From: Elusimicrobiota bacterium
GTDB taxonomy: Bacteria; Elusimicrobiota; Elusimicrobia; Elusimicrobiales; UBA9959
Assembly: GCA_009773155.1 (NCBI GenBank)
Contig: WOVA01000005.1
Coordinates: forward strand, 19,218 to 83,217
Length of the DNA stretch: 64,000 bases
Reading direction: 5' to 3'
Shown here: piece after piece, positions 12,301-27,300 of the stretch
Numbering within the stretch: the first letter of the stretch is position 1
Layout: the number at the start of each line of letters is the position of its first letter
The notes under the pieces: generated by a model
What the model saw: the letters and a program-made list of their open reading frames with translations, nothing else
What the model was told of the DNA's origin: nothing
The model's database searches: none
Translations under genes and position numbers: made by a program

Positions 12301-15300
12301 ACACCTCGGTCAGGAATGTAGCCAACCAGGCGTGCACCATAGACGCCGCCTGGGAATCGCAGAGCGGCAAGCTGGTGGTGGTTTCCGCAAGCGGCGGTTC
12401 CGCGGTGCGCTATTCCAGCTGGACAGTTTCCGGCGGCTGGGGATCCACGCTGGCCGCGGCTCCGACTGTTACCGGTTGGTCCAGTACCGTAAATGGCGTC
12501 AGACTGGAATCCGATCCGAACACCAATTCGCTGATGATGACGGCAGCCTCCATCAACAATGACCTGCGCTCGGCCACCTGGGGCGGCTCAATCTTCTCGC
12601 TATACGCTTCCGCCCATACCACGGCCATCTCGGCCAACGCTTATATGCCTTTTGACTTCGCCCTGCACAGGCATGATACCTCGCCGCCCACGGTGACCGA
12701 CAATCAGGCCGGCGACGATACCTGGCGGTCTGCCAATACCGGCCTCTACGATGTGGACGCCAATGATACCGGCGGCTCGGGGCTGAAAGAGATACAGATA
12801 AAGGTCCATACCGGCGCGGGCCAGACCGGCACGCTGATACTTGATTGGTCGGTACAGGTTTCCACCGCCGGGGTTAATTCCTACACGGCCAACTGGGCGC
12901 TGGCGGCCAGTACCTGGACCGCCCTGCGCGAAGGCTTTAACTATGTTTCGGTGCGGGCCATGGACGGCGCGCTGAATGTCTCAGCGCTGCCCGCCATAGA
13001 CGCTTTCTATGTCAAAAAGGACACCACCCCGCCGTCGGTACCGTCGCTCCTGTCGCCGGCGGATAATGCCGCTGTGCCGACGCAGTCCCCGGTATTTGAC
13101 TGGTCCGACTCTTCCGACGGGACTTCCGGAGTGGCCGGCTATGCCCTGCAGGTCTCCACCTCCGACGATTTTACCGCGCTGTCGTTCAGCTCCTCGCCCT
13201 CCGTTTCCCAGGCTTCGGCCTCTGGCCTGGCCAGCGGTAAATATTTCTGGCGCGCCCGCGCGCTGGACGCCGCCGGCAACTACTCAATCTATTCCTCCAC
13301 TTTCGCGGTCTTCGTGGACACCGCGCCGCCGGTCATAACCGACAACCAAAACGGCGACGACGCATGGCGCAATTCCTCCGGCACGGTCTACAACGTGGAT
13401 TTCGCGGATTCCGGCGGGTCAAGACTCCAGAGCGTCCGCTACGCCGTCTATTCTTCCACCGGCAGGACCGGCACGGAACTGGTGTCGTTCGCGGCCGGCC
13501 TTATAGCCGACAATATAGCCAGCGATTTATATACCACAGACTGGCCCCTTTCCCAGGCCAACTGGGACCTGCTGGCCAACGGCACTAATTATGTCTCCGT
13601 CAGGGCCGCCGACAGAGCCGGCAATACTGCAACTCTGGACGATGCCTTTTACATAAGGAAAGACATCACCGCCCCGACCATAACCGACAACCAGCCGGGC
13701 GACGATGTCTGGCGCAAAGACAATTCCGCGGTTTATAATGTGGACTTCGCCGATTCCGGCGGCTCGCTGTTAAAGCAGGTTGAGATAAAGATAACGACAG
13801 GTACAGGGCAGACGGGGACTGTGTTACTGGACTGGACCCCGCAATTAACCGGCATTAACTCCGCCTCTTATACCCCGGATTGGAGCCTCGGAGCTTCAAC
13901 CTTCAGCCTGCTGCAGGCGGGCACAAATTATGTATCGGTCCGGGTTTCCGACAATGCGGGCTCTACAACTACGCTGGCCGACGTTTTCTATGTGCGTAAG
14001 GACACCGCGCCGCCATCCGCTCCTTCGCTTGTCTCTCCGGCCGACGGCGCGTTCTCTAATTTGGCTGGACCGCTCTTTGACTGGACCGACGCGGCCGACG
14101 CGCTTAGCGGGTTGTCCGGTTATGAGATATACATCGGCACCGACGCGTTCTTCTCCGTCTTCACCGCCAGCGCCGCTCCGGCCGCTTCGCAGTACCAGGC
14201 CGCCGGACTTGGGTCGGCCGCCTGGTACTGGAAAGCGCGCGCCCGCGACAATGCAGGCAATTACTCGGTTTATTCCTCCACCTATGCTGTAGTTATAGAT
14301 ACAGCCCCGCCTACTGTCGTGGACAACCAGCCCGGCGACGATGTCTGGCGCAATTCCCCCGGCACGGTTTACAATGTGGACTTCGCCGACACGGGCGGCT
14401 CGCTGCTCAATACTGTTGAATACTCCGCCTGGAGCGCGCCGGGGCTGGGCGGGACAAACCTCATCCCCTGGGCCAATATCGCAAGTCCACCTGTCAACTC
14501 ATCGTCTTATCAACTTGATTGGCCTGTTGACTTCGCCCTGCTCGCTGGCGGCACCAATTATGTCTCGGCCAGGGCCTCCGACAGGGCGCAGAGTACGACC
14601 ACGGTACTGGACGTTTTCTATGTCAGGAAAGATGTCACCGCCCCGACGATAACCGACAATCAGGCCGGCGACGACGTTTGGAGAGCCGCCAATACCGGTA
14701 TTTATAATGTGGATTTCAGCGATTCCGGCGGCTCCCGGCTCAGTAAATTCCAGTTAAAGATAACGACGGGCGCGGCTCAGACCGGGACCGTTGTCCTGGA
14801 CTGGACGGATAAGGTCACCGCCATAAACTCGGACTCTTATACAACGGATTGGGGCCTGACCTTTGACCAGTGGACATTGCTTAACCAGGGAACTTCTTAT
14901 ATTTCGGTGAAAGTTTTTGACGGGGCGCAGAACCAGACTGCCCTTTCCGACGCTTTTTATGTGCGCAAAGACACATCTGCGCCGACCATAACCGACAATC
15001 AGAGCGGGGACGACACCTGGCGCGCCGCCAATACCGGGACTTACAATGTGGACTTCGCCGATACCGGCGGCTCGGCCCTGGCCTGGTTCCAGGTAAGGGT
15101 CACTACCGGCGCTTTGCAGACAGGGACGCTTATAGCCGACTGGACCACCGTGATATCCGGCATAAATGCCAATACCTACACCACCGACTGGGCTCTGCCG
15201 GCGGCGGTATTTGACGCCATGCAGAGCGGCCTGAACTATGTCTCGGTGCGGGTCTATGACAATGCCGGACTCACGCAAAATCTGACGGATGTTTTCTATG

Positions 15301-18300
15301 TAAAAAAGTCTACTATTGCCCCGCGCGTGATAGACAACCAGGCCGGCGATGATGCCTGGCGCAACGGCCCCGGTACGCTTTACGACGTGGATTTTGAGGA
15401 TGCCGGGACCTCGCTGCTGGATACGGCGCAGTATAAAGTAACCTCCGGGCCCGGCCAGAGCGGCAGCCTCCTCAAGGACTGGACCACCATAGCCGCCGGT
15501 ATAAACGCTTCCGCCTATACCGCAAACTGGTCCGTGGATTTCGCGGCTCTGGCCGAAAACGGGACGAACTATGTTTCCGCGCGCGTCTGGGACAAGGCCG
15601 GGGCCACCACCACGGTGTCGGATGTTTTCTATATACGCAAGGATGTGACGCTGCCGGGCATAACCGACAATCAGGCCGGTGATAATACTTGGCGCAATAC
15701 GAACTCCGGTCTTTATAATGTGGACTTCGCCGATTCCGGCGGTTCGCTGCTGGCGAAGTTCCAGGTGCGCGCCTCCACCAACACCGGCGCGGCCGGGCCA
15801 TTCAGCCCAGATTGGACCGACAATGTCACGCTTATCAACTTATCGTCTTATCAACTTGACTGGCCACTGACCTCCGGTATCTGGGACCTGCTCCGGAGCG
15901 GGACTAATTACATTTCCGTGCGGGTCTTTGACAATGCGGGCAACGTTTCCTCGCTGACGGACGCGTTCTATGTGCGTAAAGACACCTCCGCCCCCTCCGT
16001 ACCCGCGCTGCTTTCGCCGGCGGACCTTGCCGTCAGGAACACGCTGACCCCGCTTTTTGACTGGGCCGACGCTTCCGACGCCGTATCCGGGATTTCGGGC
16101 TATGAGATACTGGTTTCTACCCGCGACGACGCTTCCGTCATCGCTTCCTCCGGCGCGCCAACCGCCTCGCAGTTCACGGCGTCTCTTTCCCTGTCGGCCA
16201 CGCATTACTGGGCCGTCAGGGCCAAAGACCAGGCGGGCAATTACTCGGCATATACTTCAACCTATGCCGTCCTGATAGATACCATAGCCCCGACCATAAC
16301 GGATAACCAGCCGGGTGAATTTTCCTGGCGCAAAACCGACGGCGGCGCGATTTACAATATTGACTTTGAGGACGCGCTCTCAAAACTGGACACCCTCCAG
16401 TATTCGGCCTGGACCGCCCCGGGGCAGACTGGGGCGAATCCGATACCCTGGACGAATATAACAAATCCACCTGTCAACTCATCGTCTTATCAGCTTGACT
16501 GGTCCGTCAACTTCAACCTGCTCGCGGCCGGGACTAACTACATCTCGGCCAGGGCCTGGGATATAGCGGGCACGACAAGAACGCTCGCCGACGCTTTCAC
16601 CGTGCTCAAGGACACCTTCGCCCCGACCATAACCGATAACCAGGCCGGCGACAATATCTGGCGCAATTCCAATTCGGGGGTTTATGATGTGGACTTCGGC
16701 GACTTGCTGTCGGGCCTGGCCACGGCGCAGTATTACATCAGTTCGGGAACTTTAATGACGGGAACCAAGGTTGCCGGCTGGACCGATATTTTCACGAACC
16801 TGAACCAGCCGTCTTATACCGCCAACTGGCCGCTGACCGCCGGCGACTGGGGCTTGCTCCCCGAGGGAACATCTTATATCACCGTCCGGGTCTTTGACGT
16901 TCTGGCCCAGGGCGCGACTTCCTACGACGTGTTTTATGTCAGGAAGGACACCACAACCCCGACCGTAACTGATAATCAGGCGAATATAGCGCTGGCGCAG
17001 ACGCAGTCCGATGTTTCCGCCATGAATGTGGACTTTTTTGATACCGGCGGCTCGCTGCTCAATAACGCGCAGTACACCGCCTGGGCCGGGCCGAATTTTA
17101 CAACAGGGGAAGTGATACCCTGGACCAATATAGCTTCCGGTATTTCATCGGCGGCTTATACTACCGACTGGCCCGTAAATTTCACCGCGCTGACCAACCT
17201 GGCTACCTCATATATCTCGGTCAGGGCCTACGACTTCGCCGGGAGCGTAATGGTTTCAACCGATGTATTCAGCGTATACAAAAATGCCTCCGCCCCGGCC
17301 ATTATAAACAATCAGACAGGCGACGATGCCTGGCGCTCCGCCAATACCGGGATTTACAATGTGGATTTCCAGTCCCAGTCCGGCCAGAACCTGGATAAAT
17401 TCCAGGTCCGCGCCTCCACCAATACCTCCGGCGGGCCGTATAATCCGGATTGGACCGATGTGGTGGTCAATATCGGCGCGGCGGGGTATACGACCGACTG
17501 GGCTTTACCGGCCGGCGTCTTCACCGCCCTGGCCGCCGGTCGCAACCACATCTCGGTGCGGGTTTTTGACCTGGTGCCCAGCTCGGCCACCCTTGACAAT
17601 GCTTTCTATGTGCAGAAAGACACCTCCGCGCCCACCATAATCGACAACCAGCCCGGCGACCTGGTCTGGCGCGCCGCGGCGGGGACGGTTTATAATGTGG
17701 ATTTCCTGGACTCGCTGTCGGGCCTGGCCACGGTGCAGTATAAAGTCATGTCCGACGCGGGCCAGACCGGGACGCTGCTGAAGGACTGGACCAATATAGC
17801 CGCCCTGACCCCCGGCCAGGCCGCCTATACCGCCGACTGGGCGGTGGACTTCGCCGCCCTTTCCGAGGCCGTCACCAACTACGCTTCGGTGCGCGCCTAT
17901 GACCTGCTGGGCCAAAGCGCGGCGCTTAATGATGTTTTCATCGTGCTCAAGGACACCACGCCGCCTTCGGTGCCGGCCCTTTCCTCGCCGGCGGATAAGG
18001 CCCTGTATTCCACCTCCGCTGTTTCTTTTGACTGGACCGATTCCACCGACCTGCGCTCCGGGACCTCCGGCTACGCGCTGCAGGTCTCCACTTACGCTGA
18101 TTTCCAGACCGTGGCCTACTCTTCTTCGCCGGTCGTTTCATCGGCTTCGTTTGGCAGCGTAGCCGACGGGATATATTACTGGCGCGTCAGGGCGGCGGAC
18201 GCGGCTTCCAATTATTCGGCCTGGACCGCCACGCGGACATTTGTGGTGGATGTTTCAAGTCCCATAATCATCAATAACCAGGCCAGCCCCACGCCTTGGT

Positions 18301-21300
18301 ATATTACCGACCCCGGCGCGGTCTTTGACGTGGACTTCCGCGACCTTTCCAGCGGACTCACCTCGGTGCAATACAGAATAAACTCTCTGCCGGCCGGAGG
18401 CGGGGATTTGCTTAAAGACTGGACCGTGATAAGCCATACGCCGGACGGGCTGGCATTATATGACGCGGCCTGGGGTGTGGATTTCGCGGCCACAAGGGAC
18501 GGCTTAAACTATGTTTCCGTCCGGGCTTTTGACAGGGTGAATCTCTCCTCTACGGCGGCCGACGCCTTCATAATAAGGAAAGACACCAGCCCCCCTACGA
18601 TTACGGATAATCAGGCCGGGGACGATGTCTGGCGTAATGCCGGCGGGACGCTTTACAATGTGGACTTCGCCGATGCCGGTATAGGGGTCAGCACGGCGCA
18701 ATACCGCATAACCTCCCTGCCAACCGGGGCGGGTACGGTACTAAAGGACTGGACGAATATCTTCACCGGCCAGTCCTACGCCTCCTATACGACCGACTGG
18801 GCCGTGGATTTCTTCGCCCTTGCGGAAACGGCCACCAACTATGTCTCGGTGCGGGCCTGGGACGCTCTCGGTTCCTCGCGCGCGGCGGCGGACGTCTTCT
18901 ATATTCTCAAGGATGTCACCAATCCTTCCATAGCCGACAACCAGCCGGACACGGTCTGGCTCAACGCCGACCCAGGCGCGGTCTTTGACGTGGACTTTGC
19001 CGATCTGGGCGGCGCGAGGCTCTCAAAGTTCCAGACCAAGGTGACCACCGGCCCAACGCAGACCGGCACTACGGTCTGGGACTGGACCGACAGGATAACC
19101 GCGATTAACGCCACTTATTATACCCTGGCGTGGGGGCTGGACTTCGCCGCCATGCCGGAAGGCCCTAACCATGTTTCAGTGCGGGTTTATGACAATGCGG
19201 CCAACTCCGCCGCGCAGACCGATGTCTTCGCCGTGCGCAAGGACACCACGCCGCCGACAATAACAGATAATCAGCCGGGCGACGATACCTGGCGCGGAGC
19301 CAACACCGGGACATATAATGTGGATTTCGCCGATACCGGCGGTTCCCTGTTGCAGAAATTCCAGGTGAAAGCCTCCAGCGGCCAGAACCAGAGCGGGACG
19401 GTCTTCTTTGACTGGACCGACCTGGTCCTGGGCATAAACTCAGCTTCTTATACCACCGACTGGGCGCTGACCGCCGAGCTCTGGGACCTGCTGCCCAGCG
19501 GCACCAATTATATCTCAGTGCGGGCCTTTGACAATGCGGGCTCAAGCAGGACGCTCTCCGATGTCTTTTATATAAGGAAGGACACCCAGAGCGTGACCAT
19601 AACCGACAATCAGGCCGGCGACGCTGCCTGGCGCAATGCTGTCGGTACGCTTTATGATGTGGACGCTTCGGCCAACGGCTCCTCGCTTCTGGACAGGCTG
19701 GAGGTCAGGACTTCCACCGCGCCCGGCAATACCGGACCTTTCACCGCGGATTGGACCGCCGCGGTTTCCAATATAAACGCCGGCACATATACGGCTGACT
19801 GGAGCCTGCCCGGCTCCGTATTTGATTCCATGCTCAGCGCCGCCACCAATTATGTCTCGGTACGGGTTTTCAACCAGGCGCAGAATTTTGCCGTTCTGGC
19901 GGATGCCTTCTATGTAAAAAAGGATACTGTGCCGGCGGTGATAACAAACAATATACCCGGCGGCGACCAAGCCTGGCGTAATTCCTCCGGCACGGTTTAC
20001 AACGTGGACTTCTCCGACGCCGGCGGTTCGCTATTGCAGAAGGTTCAGGTTAAGATTACGACAGGTTCAGCGCAGACCGGAACATTGATTGCCGACTGGG
20101 CCGACAACCTCACCGGTATAAATTCCGCCTCTTATACCGATGACTGGCCGCTGGCTGCCGGTTACTGGGATCTGTTGCGGGAGGGCACAAACTATGTCTC
20201 GCTGCGCGTCTACGACATAGCCGGCAATATCACAGCGGAGACTGACGCTTTCAGGGTGTTCAAGGACACTACCGCGCCCTCTGTGACCGACAACCAGGCC
20301 GGCGATACCGTCTGGCGCAATTCCAATTCAGGCGTCTATAACGTGGATTTCGCGGACACCGGCAATTCCCTGTTAAGTAAATTCCAGGTCCGCGCCTCCA
20401 CGAACACCGGCACGGGCGGCCCCTTCTCGCCGGACTGGACCGACAATATCACCGGCATAAATTCCGCTTCTTATACTGGTGACTGGCAACTGGCGACTGG
20501 GGTTTGGGACCTGCTCCAGAGCGGGACTAATTATATTTCCGTGCGCGTCTACGACAATGCCGGCAATATGACGACTTTCGGCTCCCAGCCTTTCTATGTG
20601 CTCAAGGACACCACAGCCCCGAGTTTCGTCAACGGGGTTGCGGGCGGCGATCTGAACTGGCGCAATTCCTCCGGCACGCTTTACAATGTGGATGCTCTGG
20701 ACTCCGGCGGCTCGCTGCTGTCGGCTTATCAGCTCAAGATCACGACAGGGGCCGCGCAGACCGGAACCGTGATAACGGACTGGGCCGATATCGCCGCAAA
20801 CATCGGCGCTTCTTCGTATCTCTCCGACTGGGCGCTGACTGCCGGTCAATGGTCCCTGCTGCAGGAGGGGACCAGCTATGTTTCAGTCAGGGCCTGGGAC
20901 AATGCCGGCTCCACCGGTACGCTCATTGACGCCTTCAGGATATTCAAGGACACCACGCCGCCTTCCGCCGTCGACAACCAGGCGGGGGAATTTGACTGGC
21001 GCAATACGAACACGGGGCTGTACAATGTTGATTTCGCCGACACCGGCGGCTCGCTGTTGTCCAAATTCCAGCTCAGGGCTTCCACGTCTACCGGCGGCGC
21101 CGCCCCGTTCTCGCCCGATTGGACTGACAATATCGCCGGTATTAACGCGGCTTCGTATACCGCGGACTGGGCGCTTACGGCCGGGATCTGGAATTCCCTG
21201 GCCGATAGCGCCACGAACTATATTTCCGTCCGGGTCTTTGACTATGCCGGCTCTTCGTTCACGCTGACGGACGCTTTCAATATAATGAAAGACACCACCA

Positions 21301-24300
21301 CGCCGACGATAATAGATAATCAGTCCGGGGACGATATCTGGCGCTCTGCTTCCGGCACACCGTATAATGTTGATTTCGCCGATTACGGCTCAAGGCTTTC
21401 AAGCGCGGCTTACGCCGCTTATACCGGTCCAAACAAGACGGGAAGCGCCGTAATCGTTTCTTCGCGGATTTTCACTTCCACCGGCGCGCTCACTTATACA
21501 AATGACTGGCCGGCGGATTTCAGCAATCTTGTGCAGGGCTTCAATTATATTTCAATAACAGCCTGGGACCTTGCCGGCAACACCTCGCAATACCTGGACG
21601 CTTTTTACATCAAAAAAGACACCGCGCCCCCCGTTATAACCGACCTGCAGACCGGCGCCACCACCTGGTACCGGCTGAATCCCGGCCCTGTTTTCAACGT
21701 GGATTTCGCGGACGCCGGTATAGGGCTTTCCAGCGCCGCTTATGAGGCCTGGACCGGCGCGGGCAAAACAGGGACGAATGTTATAGTCTCCTCGCAGATA
21801 TTCAGCGGCGCCCCGCGGGCTTCCTATACCGCCGACTGGGGACTGACTGACGCGGCTTTCACGCTGCTGGCCGCGGGGACCAACTACATAAGCGTCACGG
21901 CCTGGGACGCCCTGAACTATTCCTCAACCTCCGTTGACGTGTTCTACATATTAAAAGACACCGTGCCGCCCTCGGCCATATCCTCGCTTTCCGCCGTCAC
22001 GCCGTCAGCCGCCGCCGATGAAGGGAAGCTTAATGTCTACTGGAACGCTCCCGGCGACGACGGGCTGACCGGCTCGGCCAGCTACTACATGATACGCTAT
22101 AATACCGGCGCCATCGACGACGCCAATTTCAACTCCGTGTCGGTATTCGTCTCCACGCTGGTTCCGAAAATTTCCGGTACCGGCGAAGGCGTTATTATAA
22201 CCGGTCTCACCGCGTCCGTCACGTATTACGCCGCGGTCAAGGCAGTGGACAAAGCCGGCAATATCGGCGCATTGTCTAATATGACCTCGTCTTATGCCGG
22301 ACTGGACCTGACGCCGCCGGGAGCGGTCTCCGATCTCTCCGGGCTGCAGGGCGATTTCCAGGGTCAGATAAAGCTTTATTGGACCGCGCCGGGCGATGGC
22401 GCGTCCGGCGATCCCAATATCGGCACGGCCACCAGCTATACAGTGCGTTATGCCACTTTCCCTGTGACCGAATCTAATTTCAGCGCGCCGGAAGTTTCCA
22501 CTTATACCCAGACCTGGGTGCCGCTGGTTTATGGTTCGGCCGAGGCCAGGGTTATGGAAGGACTTAGCCCCGGAACCAGCTATTCCATAGCCCTGAAAGC
22601 TGTGGACGAGGCCGGCAATATAGGCCCGATATCCAATGTAATAGTGGGCACCGCCGCTCCAGCCGGGGCCGCCGCCGGTATGCTGGTTTATGGCGACACG
22701 GCTTCCTCCTCACTTAAATATCAGACCTGGGCCCCGCCCAACTGGAGCGCCGAGGCCGACAGCCTTATAACCGGCTCCGTAATACGCTGGTCGGTTCTTA
22801 AATCCGTGCCGCTGGTGGCCAATCAAAAACTGGCCGGTCTGCTGTATTCCGACAATTCAATGAAAGTCCTGAGGTGGAACGGCGGAGCTTCCACCTGGTC
22901 GGATATAACGCCCTCTCCCGCGCCCACGCCCGGCGGCTCTCTCACACGCCGGTTTGATCTGGCCGCCGAAAACGCCAGCGGCAGGATGATGGTCGCCTAT
23001 TACAATGGCGCACTCGGTGCGATTACTTACGCGGTCTATTCCGCCACAGCCTCGGCCTGGGCGGTTAACCCGGTTTCGCTGCCGCTGGCCTCTCTGACAG
23101 GCAGCGTCAACTGGGTGCGCCTTAAGGCGATGCCCGGCACCAACAGAATACTGCTTACTGTCCTGGACGCCAATTCCGATATTTCAGCCGCTGTCTGGAA
23201 CGGTTCGGCGTGGATAGACAATGTCAATCTTACGCTCACGGCCTCCATAGCCACAAGGGAAAGTTTTGACGCGGCCTGGGAGACTTTGACCGGCGACGCT
23301 TTGGCGCTGTGGGGCGAGGGAACCAATACCAGTTACCGTAAATGGTATTCCACAGGGACCTGGGCCGACGCCGCTGCGGCCGGCCCGGCCATAGCCGCCG
23401 CGGCCGGCGCCAACTGGATACGGCTCTGTTCGGACCCGATTTCCAACCGGATAGGCTTCACCTCACTGGACGGAGATATTGACTGGAATGTTTCGGTCTG
23501 GCGGCCGGCCGGTACTGAGGGCTGGTCCGGTCTGCCCGCCGAAGATACGGCCATGAGCGGTACCGCCTACAGGATGACCGACTGCGCCTGGGAGTCCAAA
23601 TCCGGCAAGCTGCTGATCGCGGCTATTGATGACCTTGGAACCACCGACAACCGGTTCGACTGGATAACCTGGTCGGCCGGGACCTGGAACCCGGCCAGCC
23701 CGTCGGTGGCCGGGGCCAACGGTAATACCGTTTTCACCGGCAGTATAACCTGGACATCGCTGATACCTGATCCGAACACCAATAATATAACTTTCCTGGG
23801 CGTGGACACAGCCAATGATGTCAGGAGCACGGTCTGGAACGGCACGGCCTGGGCGGCCTCGGACGCTTCGTCCAATAAGTTGCACGAGCAGGAGGGGACG
23901 GACCATAACTATGAGTTTGCCGCCGCCGATTTTGACCGCCATGACAATGTGCCGCCTACCGTTACGGACAACCAGGCCGGCGATGATAACTGGCGCAATG
24001 CCAGCGCAACCTACGATGTGGACGCCACCGATTCCGGCGGTTCGCGACTGGCCCGTATACAGACCAAACTGCATACGGCCACGGGATTTGGCGGGACACT
24101 TATACAGGACTGGACCGACCAGGTGACGGGCATAAACCTGGATTCCTACACCACCAATTGGCCGCTGACAGCTGGTACATTCAACCTGCTGCCGCAGGGC
24201 TGGTCATACGTGTCAGTGCGGGCGCTGGATAATGTGGGCAATATCTCCGTTGCCATAGTGGACGCTTTCTATGTTAAAAAAGACACCACGGCCCCTACGA

Positions 24301-27300
24301 TAATCAATAATCTTGCCGCGGGCTTTGACCAGACCTGGCGAAAATCCGACGCCGGGGCCATATATAATGTTGATTTCGCCGACTCGGGCGGCGCGCAGAT
24401 CTCGTCCATCACTTATTCGGCCTGGACCGGGGCGGCCGGGACCGGGACGAATTCCATAGCCAATGCCATAATTTCATCCGGTACAAGTGTGGGGAATTCA
24501 TATACCGCCGACTGGGGCGTGAACTTTGGCCTGCTGGCCCACGGCACCAATTATATCACCGTGCGCGTCTGGGATTGGGCTGCCTCAAGTTCCACGCTGG
24601 CCGACGCCTTCAAGGTGCTCAAGGATACGCAAGTCCCGTCTGATATCACCGCGCTTGCGGCTTCCCCGGGCCCTGTCAGGGGCTCGGTAAAGCTGGATTG
24701 GCCGGCGCCCGGCGACGACGGAACGGCAAACAATAATACGCAGGGCGGGTACATCATAAAGTCTGCCACTTACAATATAACAGCGGCGCTGTTTGATTCG
24801 GCCAGTACTTACGCGCAGACCTGGGTCCCGCAGAACGCCGGGATCACGGAGTCCAGGGTACTCTATGGGTTTGAGGTCGGCAAGACCCACTATTTTGCCG
24901 TGAAGACATTCGACAAGGCGGGCAGTACTTCAGCCATCTCCAATGTGCCGTCCAGCCTGCCGCAGACCGCCAATGTCTATATCAACGAGGTCTATCCCAC
25001 CGGCGCGGCCGCGGCCGACGACTGGGTGGAGTTCTATAACAATACCTCCAGCACTTTCAGCCTGGCCGGCTGGACGCTGGTCTATAACCAGGGCACAATA
25101 GACCTGCCCAGCAATGAAGTGACGGTGTGGACCGGCGCCAGTGTGGACAGGAGCAGCGTGAACGCCCATTTCACGGCCCCTGTGTCGGCCGATCTTAACG
25201 GCGCGCAGAGCTACCATGTGATACTAAAGGACAATAACGGAAACATCATAGACAGGGTGCAGTGGCCGGTCTTATCTTCCGGCCAGTCCTTCGCCAGGAT
25301 AGCGGACGGTAACGCCGATTTCTTTGAGGTGGACCCGACGCCGACCAGAAACTACGCCAATGCCATAACCACCCACCCGGTCAAGCTCAATGAAATCGCC
25401 TACGGGACGCTTTCTTCGGAGTTCGTCGAGCTTTACAATACCGGCCAATCCACGCCCGCGCTCTCCGGCTATTCGCTCAGGAATTTCAATGCGGTAAGAT
25501 TCCGGTTTACGCGTAATATATACGCCGGGAACTATTCCCTGCTGGCATTCTCTTCCGTCAGCGATGATCTGCTGTCCTGGCAGTCCGCCTTCGGTACCGC
25601 TGGGCTCGCCGCCGCCGGAGATTACCTGGCGCTGGAAAACCCAGCCGGCCAGACTGTGGACAGAGTAACCTGGCAGAGCGGGACCAGTTACAGCCTGTAT
25701 AATTACAAAGCCGGGGTTGTAGCCGCCGCCGATGTCGCCCCTGCCGGCGCCGCCAATTCCATAGGCCGGCGGCCTTCCGAAGGAGCGGATACAGGCTCCG
25801 ATGCCAATGATTTCGCCGCCATGTCCGCCGCCACGCCGATGTCCAGAAATAACGGCGCCGGCTCCGGCGCGGTTAATACGCTTTCATATCCGGCGGGCAA
25901 CCAGATACTGCCGCGGAAATTCCCGCTGCGGCTGACGCTCGGCGCCGATTCCTCCGGCGGGACCGCGGATAACCTGGTATTTATCCGTACCGGCGGCTCC
26001 GCCGATAATTATTCGCCCCATATATACAGGCTGGGCGATATCGGGTTTAATCTGGCCGCCCTCTCCGCGCAGTCCACGGTGCAGATAGGAGTTTCGTTTA
26101 ACGACCAGGACGGCCGTCCCCTCGTCCATAACGCCGTTTACAGGCTTATCCTGAACACCGACACCGGCACGGCCTCGGCCCCGCAGATAACGCTGGCCAC
26201 GGTAACCTATGACTCCAGCATCCACACTACGTACGCGCATGACAGTTCACCGCGAAGGATCAATGAAAGCGTCAGGGACGATATTATCAGGTTCACGGTT
26301 TCAAATAACAGTCCTTCGGGCTACAATTCAGTTGAAATAGCCACGGTCGCCGTTAAATTGCTGGACTCTAATCTGGGTGCGCTGACCACTCTCCAGGCGC
26401 AGAATATGTTCAGCGCCATTATGATCGCCAGAGATTCCGTTTCGGGCTCCACAGGCATATACGAGTCAGGCATAGACATAGGCACCATAGCCTATGTGGC
26501 CAGCGGCTCAATTTCCCTGGACGCGAATGGCGTTCAGCTGATCCCGGTCCCTTCTCCGGGCAGCGCGAACTCTTCAATAACCGCTTTTTCCACAGGGACA
26601 TTCTTTATAGTGGCGCAGATACAGCCGAACGGTGCGGCCCAGACCCCGAACACTTTCAGGATAGCCTTCCAACCGCAGTCCGACATGGTCGTGCAGGACG
26701 GGCCCAGCGATCAGCCGCAGGACACCGGCGCTTCTTCCCAGGTGCAGACGGCCTCTTCCACGATAATCACCCCGGCAAAACCGCCGGCCGGAACAAGCTG
26801 GCCTTATGATGCCGGGGTTGCGGCCGGTGTTGAAACCGTCATCGGCGGTTACAGCGGTCCCGCTTTGAGCACTTCGGCTTATTATTCCATGGGAATAGAC
26901 GGGCGCGTGAGGGCGTTTAATTACAGCGGGGGATTGAAATGGACATTTGAAACTTCGCCGCTGTCTCCGATCCGGTCCGCGCCGTGGGTTGAAGAGGAGG
27001 GCGGCGGGGTTTTTATATATTTCGCCGACGATAACGGCGACGTCTATAAAATCAGGGACAATAATACGGGCGTCGCCCAGACCTGGAAGAGAAGCCTTGG
27101 CGCGCAGATACGCTCGGGTATTGTAACGTCCGGAACCAGGGTTTATTTCGGGGCGTCGAACAACAGGACCTGGTGCGTGAATAAAGCCGACGGCCTGGAC
27201 TGCGCCGGCTGGCTTTTCGACGCCGGAATAAACGCGGCCGTATCCGGCACGCTTTCCCTGGACGATTATACGCCGGGGGTGAATTCCGGCTGGGTGGGAC

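Noticed and set aside
23463..24074. Minus-strand open frames inside the giant gene
   Set aside because: Many such frames occur antisense to the repeats; they show no motifs, no ribosome-binding sites and change with the repeat period.
2745..24640. CRISPR-like or satellite interpretation of the repetitive region
   Set aside because: The repeats are about 330 bp, in frame, strongly diverged and coding throughout; there are no short identical repeats with spacers.
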